Assembly (NCBI GenBank): GCA_003554945.1
Contig: PWHN01000102.1
Coordinates: 1 to 64,000, forward strand
Origin: a bacterium
GTDB lineage: Bacteria; T1Sed10-126
DNA: 64,000 nucleotides
Reading direction: 5' to 3'
Shown: positions 1 through 7,928 of the stretch, one piece after another
Numbering within the stretch: position 1 is the stretch's first letter
Layout: the number at the start of each line of letters is the position of its first letter
The notes under the pieces: model-generated
What the model was told of the DNA's origin: nothing
Seen by the model: only the letters and a program-made list of their open reading frames with translations
Databases searched by the model: none
Made by a program: the position numbers and the translations under genes

Positions 1-957
1 AATCACGCCGAAGTCGACCACTCGGGGGGCTTCCCGGAACTTTTTGACCGGCTTGAAGAGGCCCAGTTTATAACCTCCAGCCGGGGAGCCGAAACCTTCC
101 CCGGTCATTACGGCGAGGACTGGGACCTGCAGACGGTTGAAACGGGTGATACACTAGATATAGGCGAGAAGACAATGACTTTCGTTGAGGCGCCGATGCT
201 GCACTGGCCCGACAGTATGTTTGTCTATCTCGACGGGGCCAATGTCCTCTTTCCCAACGACGCCTTTGGCCAGCACTACGCAACCGCCCACCGTTTCAAC
301 GACCAGGTTAACCAGGAGGAGCTGTGGCAGGAGGCGCTCAAATACTACGTCAACATTCTCACCCCGTTCAGCGCCCTGGTCAAGCGAAAAATTGAGGAAC
401 TTGAGGAGCTGGACGTGCCCGTGGACGTGATCGCCCCCAGCCATGGCGTTATCTGGCGCGAGGAGCCGATGCAGATAGTTGAAAAATACGCCCAGTGGGC
501 CGAACAAGAGGCCGAGGAACGGGTCGTCGTTCTCTACGACACGATGTGGGAGGCAACACGGAAGATGGCCGATGAAATTGGTCGCGGCGTCGCCGAAACG
601 GGCGCGGATTGCAAAGTGTTGCCCGCCGCAACCAGCGACCGCAACGACTTGCTTGTGGAAATTTTCAAAGCCGCCGTGGTAGCAATCGGCTCCCCGACTT
701 TGAACAACGGCGTGCTACCGACAATTACACCGCTACTGGAAGACCTGCGGGGGCTTGGTTTCAAGAACAAGCAGGGGGCGGCATTCGGTTCCTACGGCTG
801 GTCCGGTGAATCGATTGAAGAGATTGAGGACCACTTTGAGAAAAGCAAAATTTCGCTGGCCGCAGAGGGGTTAAAGTGCAAATGGCAGCCAGACGATGAA
901 GACCTGGAAAGGTGCCGCGAATACGGACGGAAACTGGGAAAAAAAGTACTTGATTAA
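1..957 (+). CDS. A-type flavoprotein (flavodiiron protein), 5' truncated by the window edge
   Basis: The last 318 codons of a flavodiiron protein, which reduces O2 or NO to detoxify them in anaerobes. Frame 1 is open from base 1. The first visible residues contain the metal-binding motif HAEVDH (residues 2-7). The remaining diiron ligands sit at the family spacing: His68 (PMLHWPD), bridging Asp87 (FPNDAFG) and His148 (PSHGVIW). A C-terminal flavodoxin domain follows from about residue 165 (VVLYDTMWEAT) and binds FMN. Roughly 80 N-terminal residues should lie outside the window. All visible ligands are present, so the enzyme looks active. The 3' end overlaps the convergent MoaD-like gene by 4 bases. 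Confidence 0.95.
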   Translation, partial: NHAEVDHSGGFPELFDRLEEAQFITSSRGAETFPGHYGEDWDLQTVETGDTLDIGEKTMTFVEAPMLHWPDSMFVYLDGANVLFPNDAFGQHYATAHRFNDQVNQEELWQEALKYYVNILTPFSALVKRKIEELEELDVPVDVIAPSHGVIWREEPMQIVEKYAQWAEQEAEERVVVLYDTMWEATRKMADEIGRGVAETGADCKVLPAATSDRNDLLVEIFKAAVVAIGSPTLNNGVLPTITPLLEDLRGLGFKNKQGAAFGSYGWSGESIEEIEDHFEKSKISLAAEGLKCKWQPDDEDLERCREYGRKLGKKVLD

Positions 958-1187
958 CCGCCGCCGGCGGGCAGATAAAGAAAGAGCTCGTCACCGTCTG
1001 AAAGTTCATCACGGCGACTCGCCTCTTCCTCGTTTACAAAAGGGGTAATATGGCGCTGGGCGGTTTTATCCAGTCCCAGCTCCTCCAACACGTCTCGCAC
1101 CTGCGCATTGTCTTCAACTTCAATTGTCGAGTTGTTCTTCTCTGTCGGAATGTCGAGGAAACTAACAAACTCAAGCTTTATTTTCAC
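954..1187 (-). CDS. MoaD/ThiS family ubiquitin-like sulfur-carrier protein
   Basis: 77 residues ending in Gly-Gly-Gly. The beta-grasp pattern fits (MKIKLEFVSF strand, DGDELFLYLPAGGG tail), as in MoaD and ThiS, whose C-terminal Gly-Gly is adenylylated and thiocarboxylated to donate sulfur. The start is GTG, with AAGGAG 7 bases upstream. No MoeB/ThiF activator or MoaE partner is nearby, so molybdopterin, thiamine or another sulfur pathway cannot be chosen. The tail has one Gly more than usual; whether it is trimmed is unknown. Confidence 0.8.
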   Translation of the reverse strand: MKIKLEFVSFLDIPTEKNNSTIEVEDNAQVRDVLEELGLDKTAQRHITPFVNEEEASRRDELSDGDELFLYLPAGGG

Positions 1188-1357
1188 ATTTTCACTCCTT
1201 GCTGTTTTTGCTTAAAAAATCACATAATTTAACAGGATTTGATATATCCAAAGGCTCTGTTGAAATCCCTGCCGATGACGGTCTAATCAATTGCTCTCTA
1301 AGATAGTAAAAAGGATTTCAAAAGGGCCTATCAGGAGAAGAATTTCAGAAGAAATAA

Positions 1358-1783
1358 TTAGTCTACATCGTAGAAATTAAGGAGAAAGTGCGGGTCAAGT
1401 GCCCGGGGGTTTTCTTCGGGAATATCACCATCACTCATGTGGATTTTCAGACGCGCAATAGGAACACCACCCTGCATCTCAACACCGTTATAAGAGCTTG
1501 CTCCCCAGGGACTAATTTCCTGAGTTTCTTCAGCATCAATCAGATAGAAGTAGTCGTAACCACGTTCAGCGGTCAGCTCCGCGGCACGATAGAGAGCCAA
1601 CTCACGAGCTTCCTCCCGCCTCAGAGAAGAATTACCCTGGAATTTTACAAGAAAAACATCCGGACGGATTGCCTGCTCGCTGTAGCCATACCCGCCATTG
1701 GAGGCAGGCCGGTAGCGGTTCGCACAGCCAGCTAACAAAAGCAATAAAAAGAGTGGTAAGAGAAAATATTTTAGCTGCTTCAT
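1358..1783 (-). CDS. CC0125/CC1285-type lipoprotein
   Basis: 141 residues. A lipoprotein signal peptide ends in the lipobox LLAGC with Cys20. The mature part has the pattern of the CC0125/CC1285 lipoprotein family as I recall it: a Tyr/Gly-rich N-terminus (GGYGYSE), a VKFQGN strand, then RRAAELT-like helix and a YDYFYLID strand. The function of the family is unknown. An in-frame GTG/TTG/ATG extension to 1822 exists. I chose ATG at 1783 because AAGGGATCAGGG precedes it and the signal peptide then starts properly with MKQLKYF. Probably anchored in the inner or outer membrane, facing the periplasm. Confidence 0.75.
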   Translation of the reverse strand: MKQLKYFLLPLFLLLLLAGCANRYRPASNGGYGYSEQAIRPDVFLVKFQGNSSLRREEARELALYRAAELTAERGYDYFYLIDAEETQEISPWGASSYNGVEMQGGVPIARLKIHMSDGDIPEENPRALDPHFLLNFYDVD

Positions 1784-1877
1784 CCCTGATCCCTTATCAA
1801 AAAAAATAGTCCCATTTTTCACATCCCTGCCTTACTCAAAAGGTAACACAGACAACTTCATAAATCCAGAAATATTT

Positions 1878-2201
1878 TTAACTTTTCACTACTTCTCGCA
1901 GCCAGACCCCATAATCTTCCGAAACTTCATCAACCTCAAGAGACAATACTTCCGGACAGTCGTAAGGATGATTGGTCTGCAAAAAATCCTCGACCGCCTC
2001 ACGGCGAGAATCTGTTGTCTTTATAAGCAGAGGGTATTCTTCATCTTCAACAACCTCACCCTCCCATGAATAGACGGAGGTGACCGGAGAGCTAACGCTC
2101 ACACAGGCGGCCAAATTTTCTTCGACAAGCTCACGGGAAAGCTTACTCGCCACTCCCTGTTCATCAACAGTTGTCATAACCAGGATAATTGGAGAACCCA
2201 T
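1878..2201 (-). CDS. cutA: CutA1 divalent-cation tolerance protein
   Basis: 107 residues with the CutA1 ferredoxin-like fold signature: an N-terminal ILVMTTV strand, the ENLAACVSV segment, YSWEGEV and a HPYDCPEV segment near the C-terminus. CutA forms tight trimers and is linked to copper tolerance, though its physiological role is unsettled. It starts 7 bases after the stop of the TPR gene at 2209. No strong Shine-Dalgarno is visible, so translation is probably coupled. A longer reading to 2276 would overlap the TPR gene and is not supported. Confidence 0.92.
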   Translation of the reverse strand: MGSPIILVMTTVDEQGVASKLSRELVEENLAACVSVSSPVTSVYSWEGEVVEDEEYPLLIKTTDSRREAVEDFLQTNHPYDCPEVLSLEVDEVSEDYGVWLREVVKS

Positions 2202-2208
2202 TATCGCA

Positions 2209-3393
2209 TCAGTAGTAGGTGAGCTGGTTGTACATAGTAGCCTCGCCACGGATGTAACCAAGACGCTTTTCGGCAAGAACTTTTACCATTGAGTGACGGT
2301 CCTCTTCGAGGTTTAAGACTTTGTAAAGTTGTTCCCGGGCACGATCCTCCTCGCCGTATTCGTGCAGGGCAAAGGCAAGATCGTAACTGGCACGGGAATC
2401 CTCGGGCGACTCTTCGACACGCTGCTCAAACATTTCTATAATTTCACCGGCACGTTCATAACCGGGATCCGCCTTGATGGCGCGGGCGTAGTGTTCGCCG
2501 GAAACTTCATCCAGGTCTAAATAATCATAGACGCGGCCCAGTTGATACTTGGCTTCCGGGTTTCGTGGATCTATTCTGAGAGCGTCGCGGAGATATCGTT
2601 CTGCGTAAAAATAAGCCGGGGGAGCAGAAGTCAACGCACTGAGCCGCCGGTATTGCAACTGCGTCCGGTTAAGTAAATTGGGCAGCTCCAGCATCGCGTC
2701 ATAGACGGAAGAAGCAAGCCGGGGCTCCTCCCCGGCATCAGCGGCGGCTGTCTCTGCCTGACTTTTTAGCTGTTCAAGGGCAGCGATATAATTGCTCCGG
2801 TGGGCTTCGTATCTATCGAGCGTCTCGGAAAACTCCTCCCCGGGGTCCAATTCTTCCAGCAACTCGTCTGCCCGCTGCTGTCGTTCAAGGTTACGTTCAG
2901 CAAAATTTACAAGTTCAGAATATAGAGCAGCGACCTCAGCCCGGCGCTGGTCAAGCTCGCCGTCATGCCATTCCTGCAGTTGCGGCGGTATCTGTTCGCG
3001 CCAGTCGTCGGGCAGCTCAAAATGAAAACTCTGGTCGAGAAAACGTTGTTCCAGCTCAGCGTCAATCTCCTCCGCTCGACCGTCCATGCTCATCTGTTCA
3101 AATAGCCAGTCACGTTCCTGCGCCACCTCAACAACCATTTCTTCCAGCTCCAGCGTAGTAGGAGTAATTTCTGCAGAAACAGTGTCTGCCCGGTCGAGAA
3201 TATAGGTTGCCTCAGCGACACGCATGTTTGAATGACGGCGCATAGATCTCCCGAACCAAAAGAGAAGAGCGGAAAGAATAAGAAAGATTACCCCAAACAT
3301 TGCAAGAGTCCACTTGAAGTCAACCCGTATATACTTGACGTAATCTTCAGTTGTAAGAAGGGACTCTCTGGGGTCTGGATTTTCCGAGCTCAT
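2209..3393 (-). CDS. TPR protein with N-terminal membrane anchor
   Basis: 394 residues. One transmembrane helix lies at about residues 29-48 (LAMFGVIFLILSALLFWFG). A long, very acidic helical region follows (about 80-250), then tetratricopeptide-like repeats (about 265-385, e.g. YAERYLRDALRIDPRNPEAKYQLGRVY split over two helices). The start ATG follows AAGGTGATA. It lies between secA and cutA on the same strand, about 75 bases after secA. The domain makeup suggests a scaffold for protein complexes. I recognise no specific family beyond the TPR. Confidence 0.7.
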   Translation of the reverse strand: MSSENPDPRESLLTTEDYVKYIRVDFKWTLAMFGVIFLILSALLFWFGRSMRRHSNMRVAEATYILDRADTVSAEITPTTLELEEMVVEVAQERDWLFEQMSMDGRAEEIDAELEQRFLDQSFHFELPDDWREQIPPQLQEWHDGELDQRRAEVAALYSELVNFAERNLERQQRADELLEELDPGEEFSETLDRYEAHRSNYIAALEQLKSQAETAAADAGEEPRLASSVYDAMLELPNLLNRTQLQYRRLSALTSAPPAYFYAERYLRDALRIDPRNPEAKYQLGRVYDYLDLDEVSGEHYARAIKADPGYERAGEIIEMFEQRVEESPEDSRASYDLAFALHEYGEEDRAREQLYKVLNLEEDRHSMVKVLAEKRLGYIRGEATMYNQLTYY

Positions 3394-3467
3394 ATTATCA
3401 CCTTGGGATGGTAACGGAGATCGCGGTCAGCTTGCTACCTAATTATAGGATAAATTGACAAAAATTT

Positions 3468-6400
3468 CTATCGTCCGCAGCAGTGTTTATATTTAGCACC
3501 ACTACCGCAGGGACAGGGGTCGTTGCGACCGACGTCTTTGTCTTTGACAAAGGTTTTAGTGCCGGCTGATGATTTTTCTCCCCCGGCACTACCGGAACGA
3601 ACCGCTTTCTGCTGTTCGGCTGCCGTGCTGTCAGAAACAAGATCCGACAACCCGCCGATGCTATCGTGTTTATATTCAGCAACATCCGGGGCACGGACAG
3701 CCGTTTTTTCCTCGGCCGCTTCAATCTGATAGATAAAGCGTAGAAAATCCTCCCGAATCCGAACCTGCAGTTCGTCAAACATGCGGAATCCCTGGCGTTT
3801 GTATTCAACCAGCGGATCCTTCTGGGCCATGCTCTCGAGCTGAATTCCCTGCTTGAGACTGTCCATGGCATCTATGTGTTCTTTCCAGTGGGTGTCAATA
3901 ACTTTTAGCAAAAGCTGTTTTTCCATCCGCCGGGCCATTTCTTCCCCCAGTTTCTCATGCCGCCGTGAGCGATAATCAAGCAGTTTTTCAAACAAAAGCG
4001 GCTCCAGCTCTTCCGCTCGAAGCTGTTGCCACTCCTCAACCTCCTCCTCGGGGGGAGACCAGGCGATTAAATTTTCAATATCATCAAGCAGTTCGGAGAG
4101 CGGCCAGTCCTCGGCCGGCCGCCGGTCCTCGGCGTGATAATCTATCCAGTCCTCAACCTGGATTTTAATGAAACGCTCAACTTCATCCGAAAGATCCTCC
4201 TCATGCAGAGCCAGGTTTCGCTCCCGAAATATAATTTTGCGTTGCCGGTCAAGGACATCGTCAAATTCAAGCAATCTTTTTCTAATCTCAAAATTACGTG
4301 ACTCCACTTTTGACTGCGCTTTTTTAATCGACCGACTAATCAAACCGTGTTCAATCCGCTGACCCTGTTCAAGCCCCAGCTTCTGCAGCATACCCGATAT
4401 ACGATCTGAGCCAAACAAGCGCATCAGGTCGTCCTCAAGGGAGACAAAGAAGCGGCTGGCACCGGGATCCCCCTGGCGGGCCGTACGTCCGCGAAGCTGA
4501 TTATCGATGCGGCGTGACTCGTGTCGTTCAGTCCCTACAACATGCAGGCCACATATGGGCTCGTGAGGACAAAAAGGGGCCTCGTCTGGATTTTCGGGTT
4601 GCTCCGGACACTCTTCTTCAATCACGCCATCCCCCAGCACAATGTCAGTGCCACGTCCGGCCATGTTAGTAGCAATCGTAACGGCACCGGGCTGACCGGC
4701 CTGAGCAACTATAGCCGCCTCACGCTCGTGATTTTTAGCGTTTAATATCTCATGTTCAACGCCCCGCCGGCTCAACTTATGACCCAGCAACTCACTTGTA
4801 TCAATATCAATTGTACCAACAAGCACCGGTTTCCCATTCTCATGCAGACGTTCTATTTCGTCAATGACAGCGTTATATTTCTCCTGCTTGGTGCGATAAA
4901 TCGCATCCTCTTTATCAACCCTGATATCGGGCTTATTGGTGGGCACAACCACCACGTCGAGGTTATAAATTTCTTGAAACTCCTCGGCCTCGGTGTCGGC
5001 GGTTCCTGTCATACCGGCCAATTTGTCATACATGCGGAAGAAATTCTGGATAGTAATTGTACTCAGTGTCTTGTTCTCCCGCTTTATCTTAACCCCTTCC
5101 TTAGCCTCAATCGCCTGGTGCAGGCCATCACTGAAGCGGCGGCCGGGCTGTAGCCGGCCAGTAAATTGATCGACAATAATTACCTGATTATCTTTAACCA
5201 CATATTCAGCGTCACGAGCGAAGAGCTCGCGGGCTCGAATTGCCTGGTGAACGTGGTGAACAAGTTCCATATTGGCAGTGCTGTAGAGATTTTCGATATC
5301 AAAAGCTTCCTCAACCCGATCACTACCGGGATCCAGAAGGCTGACAGAATTTTTCTCTTCATCAACCTCGTAATCGCGCTCATTTTTTAATTGAGCAACG
5401 ATTTTATCGACTTTTTTGTAAAGGCTGGCCGGTTTACCTGCTCGTCCACTGATAATCAACGGAGTTCGTGCTTCATCTATCAGGACACTGTCAATCTCAT
5501 CAATAATTGCATAATTATGACCCCGTTGAACCATATCTTCAGGGCGAACCGCCATATTATCGCGCAGATAATCGAAGCCAAACTCGTTGTTTGTGCCGTA
5601 CGTAATATCGCACTGATACTCGGGAGCTCTTTCTTCCGGCTTCATACCGTTCTGAATCAGACCGACGCTAACCCCGAGACGCTCATAAATTTCTCCCATC
5701 CAGCGGGAGTCACGCTGGGCCAGGTAATCGTTGACAGTAACCAGGTGAGCCCCTTTACCAGTGAGTGCATTCAAATAAAGCGGCATAGTGGCGACCAGAG
5801 TCTTCCCCTCACCTGTTTTCATTTCAGCAATGCGCCCCCTGTGGAGAACAACAGCACCAATCAACTGAACGGGATAGTGACGAAGACCAAGCCGGCGGTG
5901 GGCCACCTCACGGACCATGGCAAATGCTTCCGGGAGAACAAACCAGAGATTTTTAGCTTCCTGCTCCTCCGGCGCTTCGCTGACGAAATGGTCCCAGAGC
6001 TGATTAAACTGTTCAAGTAGCTCATCGACGTCTTCAGCCTGCCAGCCCCGCAAGCGCTCAGCATACGCCTGCTCAAGTTTTTTTACATTTTTTTCAGCAA
6101 GCGGTGATTCGATTGCTCCGAGGAAAGCGTCGCCATCGTATTTTTCGGTTAATTCAGCGCGATTTTCGCGCAGTAGATCAGCAAATTTTCGGGCGCTCTC
6201 TTCCACGTTTACTCCCGTCAGCTTCTCCTGGGCGTCACGCAGTATTTTTTCGTAATACTGGCGACGGTCGCCTGGTCCTTCCCCTTCTTCTATAAGTTCA
6301 CGCAGTTCTGCAGTGCGCTTCTCGAACCACTCCTGCGGACGGTTGTGAACTGTCCTTTCTAACAAGCCTATTAACTCGGCGATCGGGCTTAACCTTTTAA

Positions 6401-6470
6401 GGTCACGCTCCTGCTTGGAACCAAAGAAAAATCGTAATATTTTGTCAATGAAAGGTATAAAATTTCTCAT
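3468..6470 (-). CDS. secA: Preprotein translocase ATPase SecA
   Basis: 1000 residues, longer than the common 800-900. It is the motor that pushes unfolded preproteins through SecYEG. Visible: Walker A in MKTGEGKT (about residue 218), DEAD-like motif IIDEIDSVLIDEARTP, NMAGRGTDIVLG, and TERHESRRIDNQLRGR. A zinc-binding SEC-C tail CPCGSGAKYKHCC binds SecB or ribosomes in relatives. Helicase motif VI reads RGRTARQGD where most SecA proteins have GRAGRQGD or GRSGRQGD. ATGA overlap with the upstream TPR/Mrr-like gene shows one operon. Confidence 0.98.
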   Translation of the reverse strand: MRNFIPFIDKILRFFFGSKQERDLKRLSPIAELIGLLERTVHNRPQEWFEKRTAELRELIEEGEGPGDRRQYYEKILRDAQEKLTGVNVEESARKFADLLRENRAELTEKYDGDAFLGAIESPLAEKNVKKLEQAYAERLRGWQAEDVDELLEQFNQLWDHFVSEAPEEQEAKNLWFVLPEAFAMVREVAHRRLGLRHYPVQLIGAVVLHRGRIAEMKTGEGKTLVATMPLYLNALTGKGAHLVTVNDYLAQRDSRWMGEIYERLGVSVGLIQNGMKPEERAPEYQCDITYGTNNEFGFDYLRDNMAVRPEDMVQRGHNYAIIDEIDSVLIDEARTPLIISGRAGKPASLYKKVDKIVAQLKNERDYEVDEEKNSVSLLDPGSDRVEEAFDIENLYSTANMELVHHVHQAIRARELFARDAEYVVKDNQVIIVDQFTGRLQPGRRFSDGLHQAIEAKEGVKIKRENKTLSTITIQNFFRMYDKLAGMTGTADTEAEEFQEIYNLDVVVVPTNKPDIRVDKEDAIYRTKQEKYNAVIDEIERLHENGKPVLVGTIDIDTSELLGHKLSRRGVEHEILNAKNHEREAAIVAQAGQPGAVTIATNMAGRGTDIVLGDGVIEEECPEQPENPDEAPFCPHEPICGLHVVGTERHESRRIDNQLRGRTARQGDPGASRFFVSLEDDLMRLFGSDRISGMLQKLGLEQGQRIEHGLISRSIKKAQSKVESRNFEIRKRLLEFDDVLDRQRKIIFRERNLALHEEDLSDEVERFIKIQVEDWIDYHAEDRRPAEDWPLSELLDDIENLIAWSPPEEEVEEWQQLRAEELEPLLFEKLLDYRSRRHEKLGEEMARRMEKQLLLKVIDTHWKEHIDAMDSLKQGIQLESMAQKDPLVEYKRQGFRMFDELQVRIREDFLRFIYQIEAAEEKTAVRAPDVAEYKHDSIGGLSDLVSDSTAAEQQKAVRSGSAGGEKSSAGTKTFVKDKDVGRNDPCPCGSGAKYKHCCGR

Positions 6471-7855
6471 TTTCGGTAGAACTTAAACGCCTCCCTGAGG
6501 TGTGGTATTAGTTTGTCGGGTCCAATTAATTCAATATTTCCCTGCTCGGCATAGGCCTCAGCGCTGGGCCGAAAGCCGCGAAGTGAAACAAAAATTCCCT
6601 TGTCAAAACGCTTTTCAAGCATCTCAATTTCAAATTCCTTCAGTGGCCACTCGGCGACTATCTGATCCCACCTCTTAAAAGTAACCAGGATCCGATCCAT
6701 CTTGAACATTTCCGTTTCGTCGTGAGCGACCACGTTTACCTCGTCCGAACCAAAAGAATCGCTGTTGATAACCTTATAACCGAGACTGCGAGTAATTTCC
6801 TCGGCCATCCGCGCAAAATCTTCTCTATCCATGGCCATTAACTGCTCCAGAAAATCCTCCTCGTCCATCCTCTTTATCTCTTGTTCAAGTATTTTTTCTA
6901 CGTTTTTGAAGTCAGGATTTTTATCATAAATAGTCTTGTAAATATCAAGCGCTTCCGCGTGTCGACCTTCTTTCTCCAGCCAGAGTGCTTTACAGTAAAG
7001 AAAATTCAACTCGTATTTTTTAGGCAATTCACCGGCCCGATAATACTCGTCAAGCTCGTCTAATAATTCTTTGGCCTCCTGAATTCGATCGCCGTTAAGA
7101 TCAATTCTGATCATAGACAGAATAGCGCGGGCAAAGTAAACGCTGTCCCCTTTATCGCGAACAACGCTGTAGAAACTCCGGGCGACCGAATAATCGTCTT
7201 TTTCCTCAGCCACGCGCCCGGCTTCAAGTATAGCGTCAAGATCCCGCGGCGCAGCCTCCATATAGTCCCGGTAAGCGTCCAGTGCCCGGGAGAGGGAATC
7301 GAGACGGTAATAGCTGCGTGCAAGGTAAAGAGAAGTTTTAGTTGGTGGACGATCAAATTTGTCGCGCAGCGTCTGAAAATCCTCCACCGCCCGCTCAAAA
7401 CGATTTGCCCGGTAGAAAAACCTACCTCGATCAAGATAATGGTCGGGATTATCCGGCTCGATATCCAACAGCCGATCAGTAACTTCTATGGCACGGGTTA
7501 AGTCATTTGCTTTGTCATACAGGTTTTTTAACCGGCGAAGTGCTTCAGTTTTTGAGACACTATAAGGCAGAGTGTCGTTGTTAAGACAAATTTGATACTG
7601 GCGGGCCGCCCCCCTGTAGTTGCGAGCAACCTCCAGAACTCGACCCAGCATCCAGCGGGCCTTGGGATTGGCTGGATTCAAGTCTAAAACCTGGGAAAGC
7701 AATGAAGTGGCCTCGTCTTTTTCGCCCTCGGCTAATTTTTCCTCCGCCTCCTCAATTAATTCGTCCTCACGGCTGAAAAATTGGGCTATTACAAGAGCTA
7801 AAGCCCCGAATATGATAATGACCAAAAAAATTAGTAACAGGCCGGGAAAATCCAT
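6467..7855 (-). CDS. Membrane-anchored TPR protein with C-terminal Mrr-like (restriction-endonuclease-fold) domain
   Basis: 462 residues. An N-terminal transmembrane helix (LLLIFLVIIIFGALALVIAQF, about 5-25) is followed by at least six TPR-like repeats to about residue 320. The last ~110 residues resemble Mrr_cat domains: a SLGYKVINSD start, DEVNVVAHD, ILVTFKRW and a typical end pattern in which a hydrophobic strand precedes AEAYAEQGNIELIGPDKL. The nuclease motif D-x(n)-[QE]-x-K is weak: the last part reads V-T-F-K, so it may only bind. ATG at 7855 is preferred over GTG at 7870 because the AAAGGTGG site lies 11 bases before it. It overlaps secA by ATGA, which suggests a link to membrane or secretion. 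Confidence 0.7.
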   Translation of the reverse strand: MDFPGLLLIFLVIIIFGALALVIAQFFSREDELIEEAEEKLAEGEKDEATSLLSQVLDLNPANPKARWMLGRVLEVARNYRGAARQYQICLNNDTLPYSVSKTEALRRLKNLYDKANDLTRAIEVTDRLLDIEPDNPDHYLDRGRFFYRANRFERAVEDFQTLRDKFDRPPTKTSLYLARSYYRLDSLSRALDAYRDYMEAAPRDLDAILEAGRVAEEKDDYSVARSFYSVVRDKGDSVYFARAILSMIRIDLNGDRIQEAKELLDELDEYYRAGELPKKYELNFLYCKALWLEKEGRHAEALDIYKTIYDKNPDFKNVEKILEQEIKRMDEEDFLEQLMAMDREDFARMAEEITRSLGYKVINSDSFGSDEVNVVAHDETEMFKMDRILVTFKRWDQIVAEWPLKEFEIEMLEKRFDKGIFVSLRGFRPSAEAYAEQGNIELIGPDKLIPHLREAFKFYRK

Positions 7856-7928
7856 AACTGCTCGGGCCACCTTTAATCAATTTGAATCGAACCTAAATAT
7901 TTTAACACAAATGAGAGCAGGTCGTAAT

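Noticed and set aside
5391-6020. 209-codon open frame on the plus strand within secA
   Set aside because: Antisense shadow of the conserved secA sequence, no recognisable protein features.
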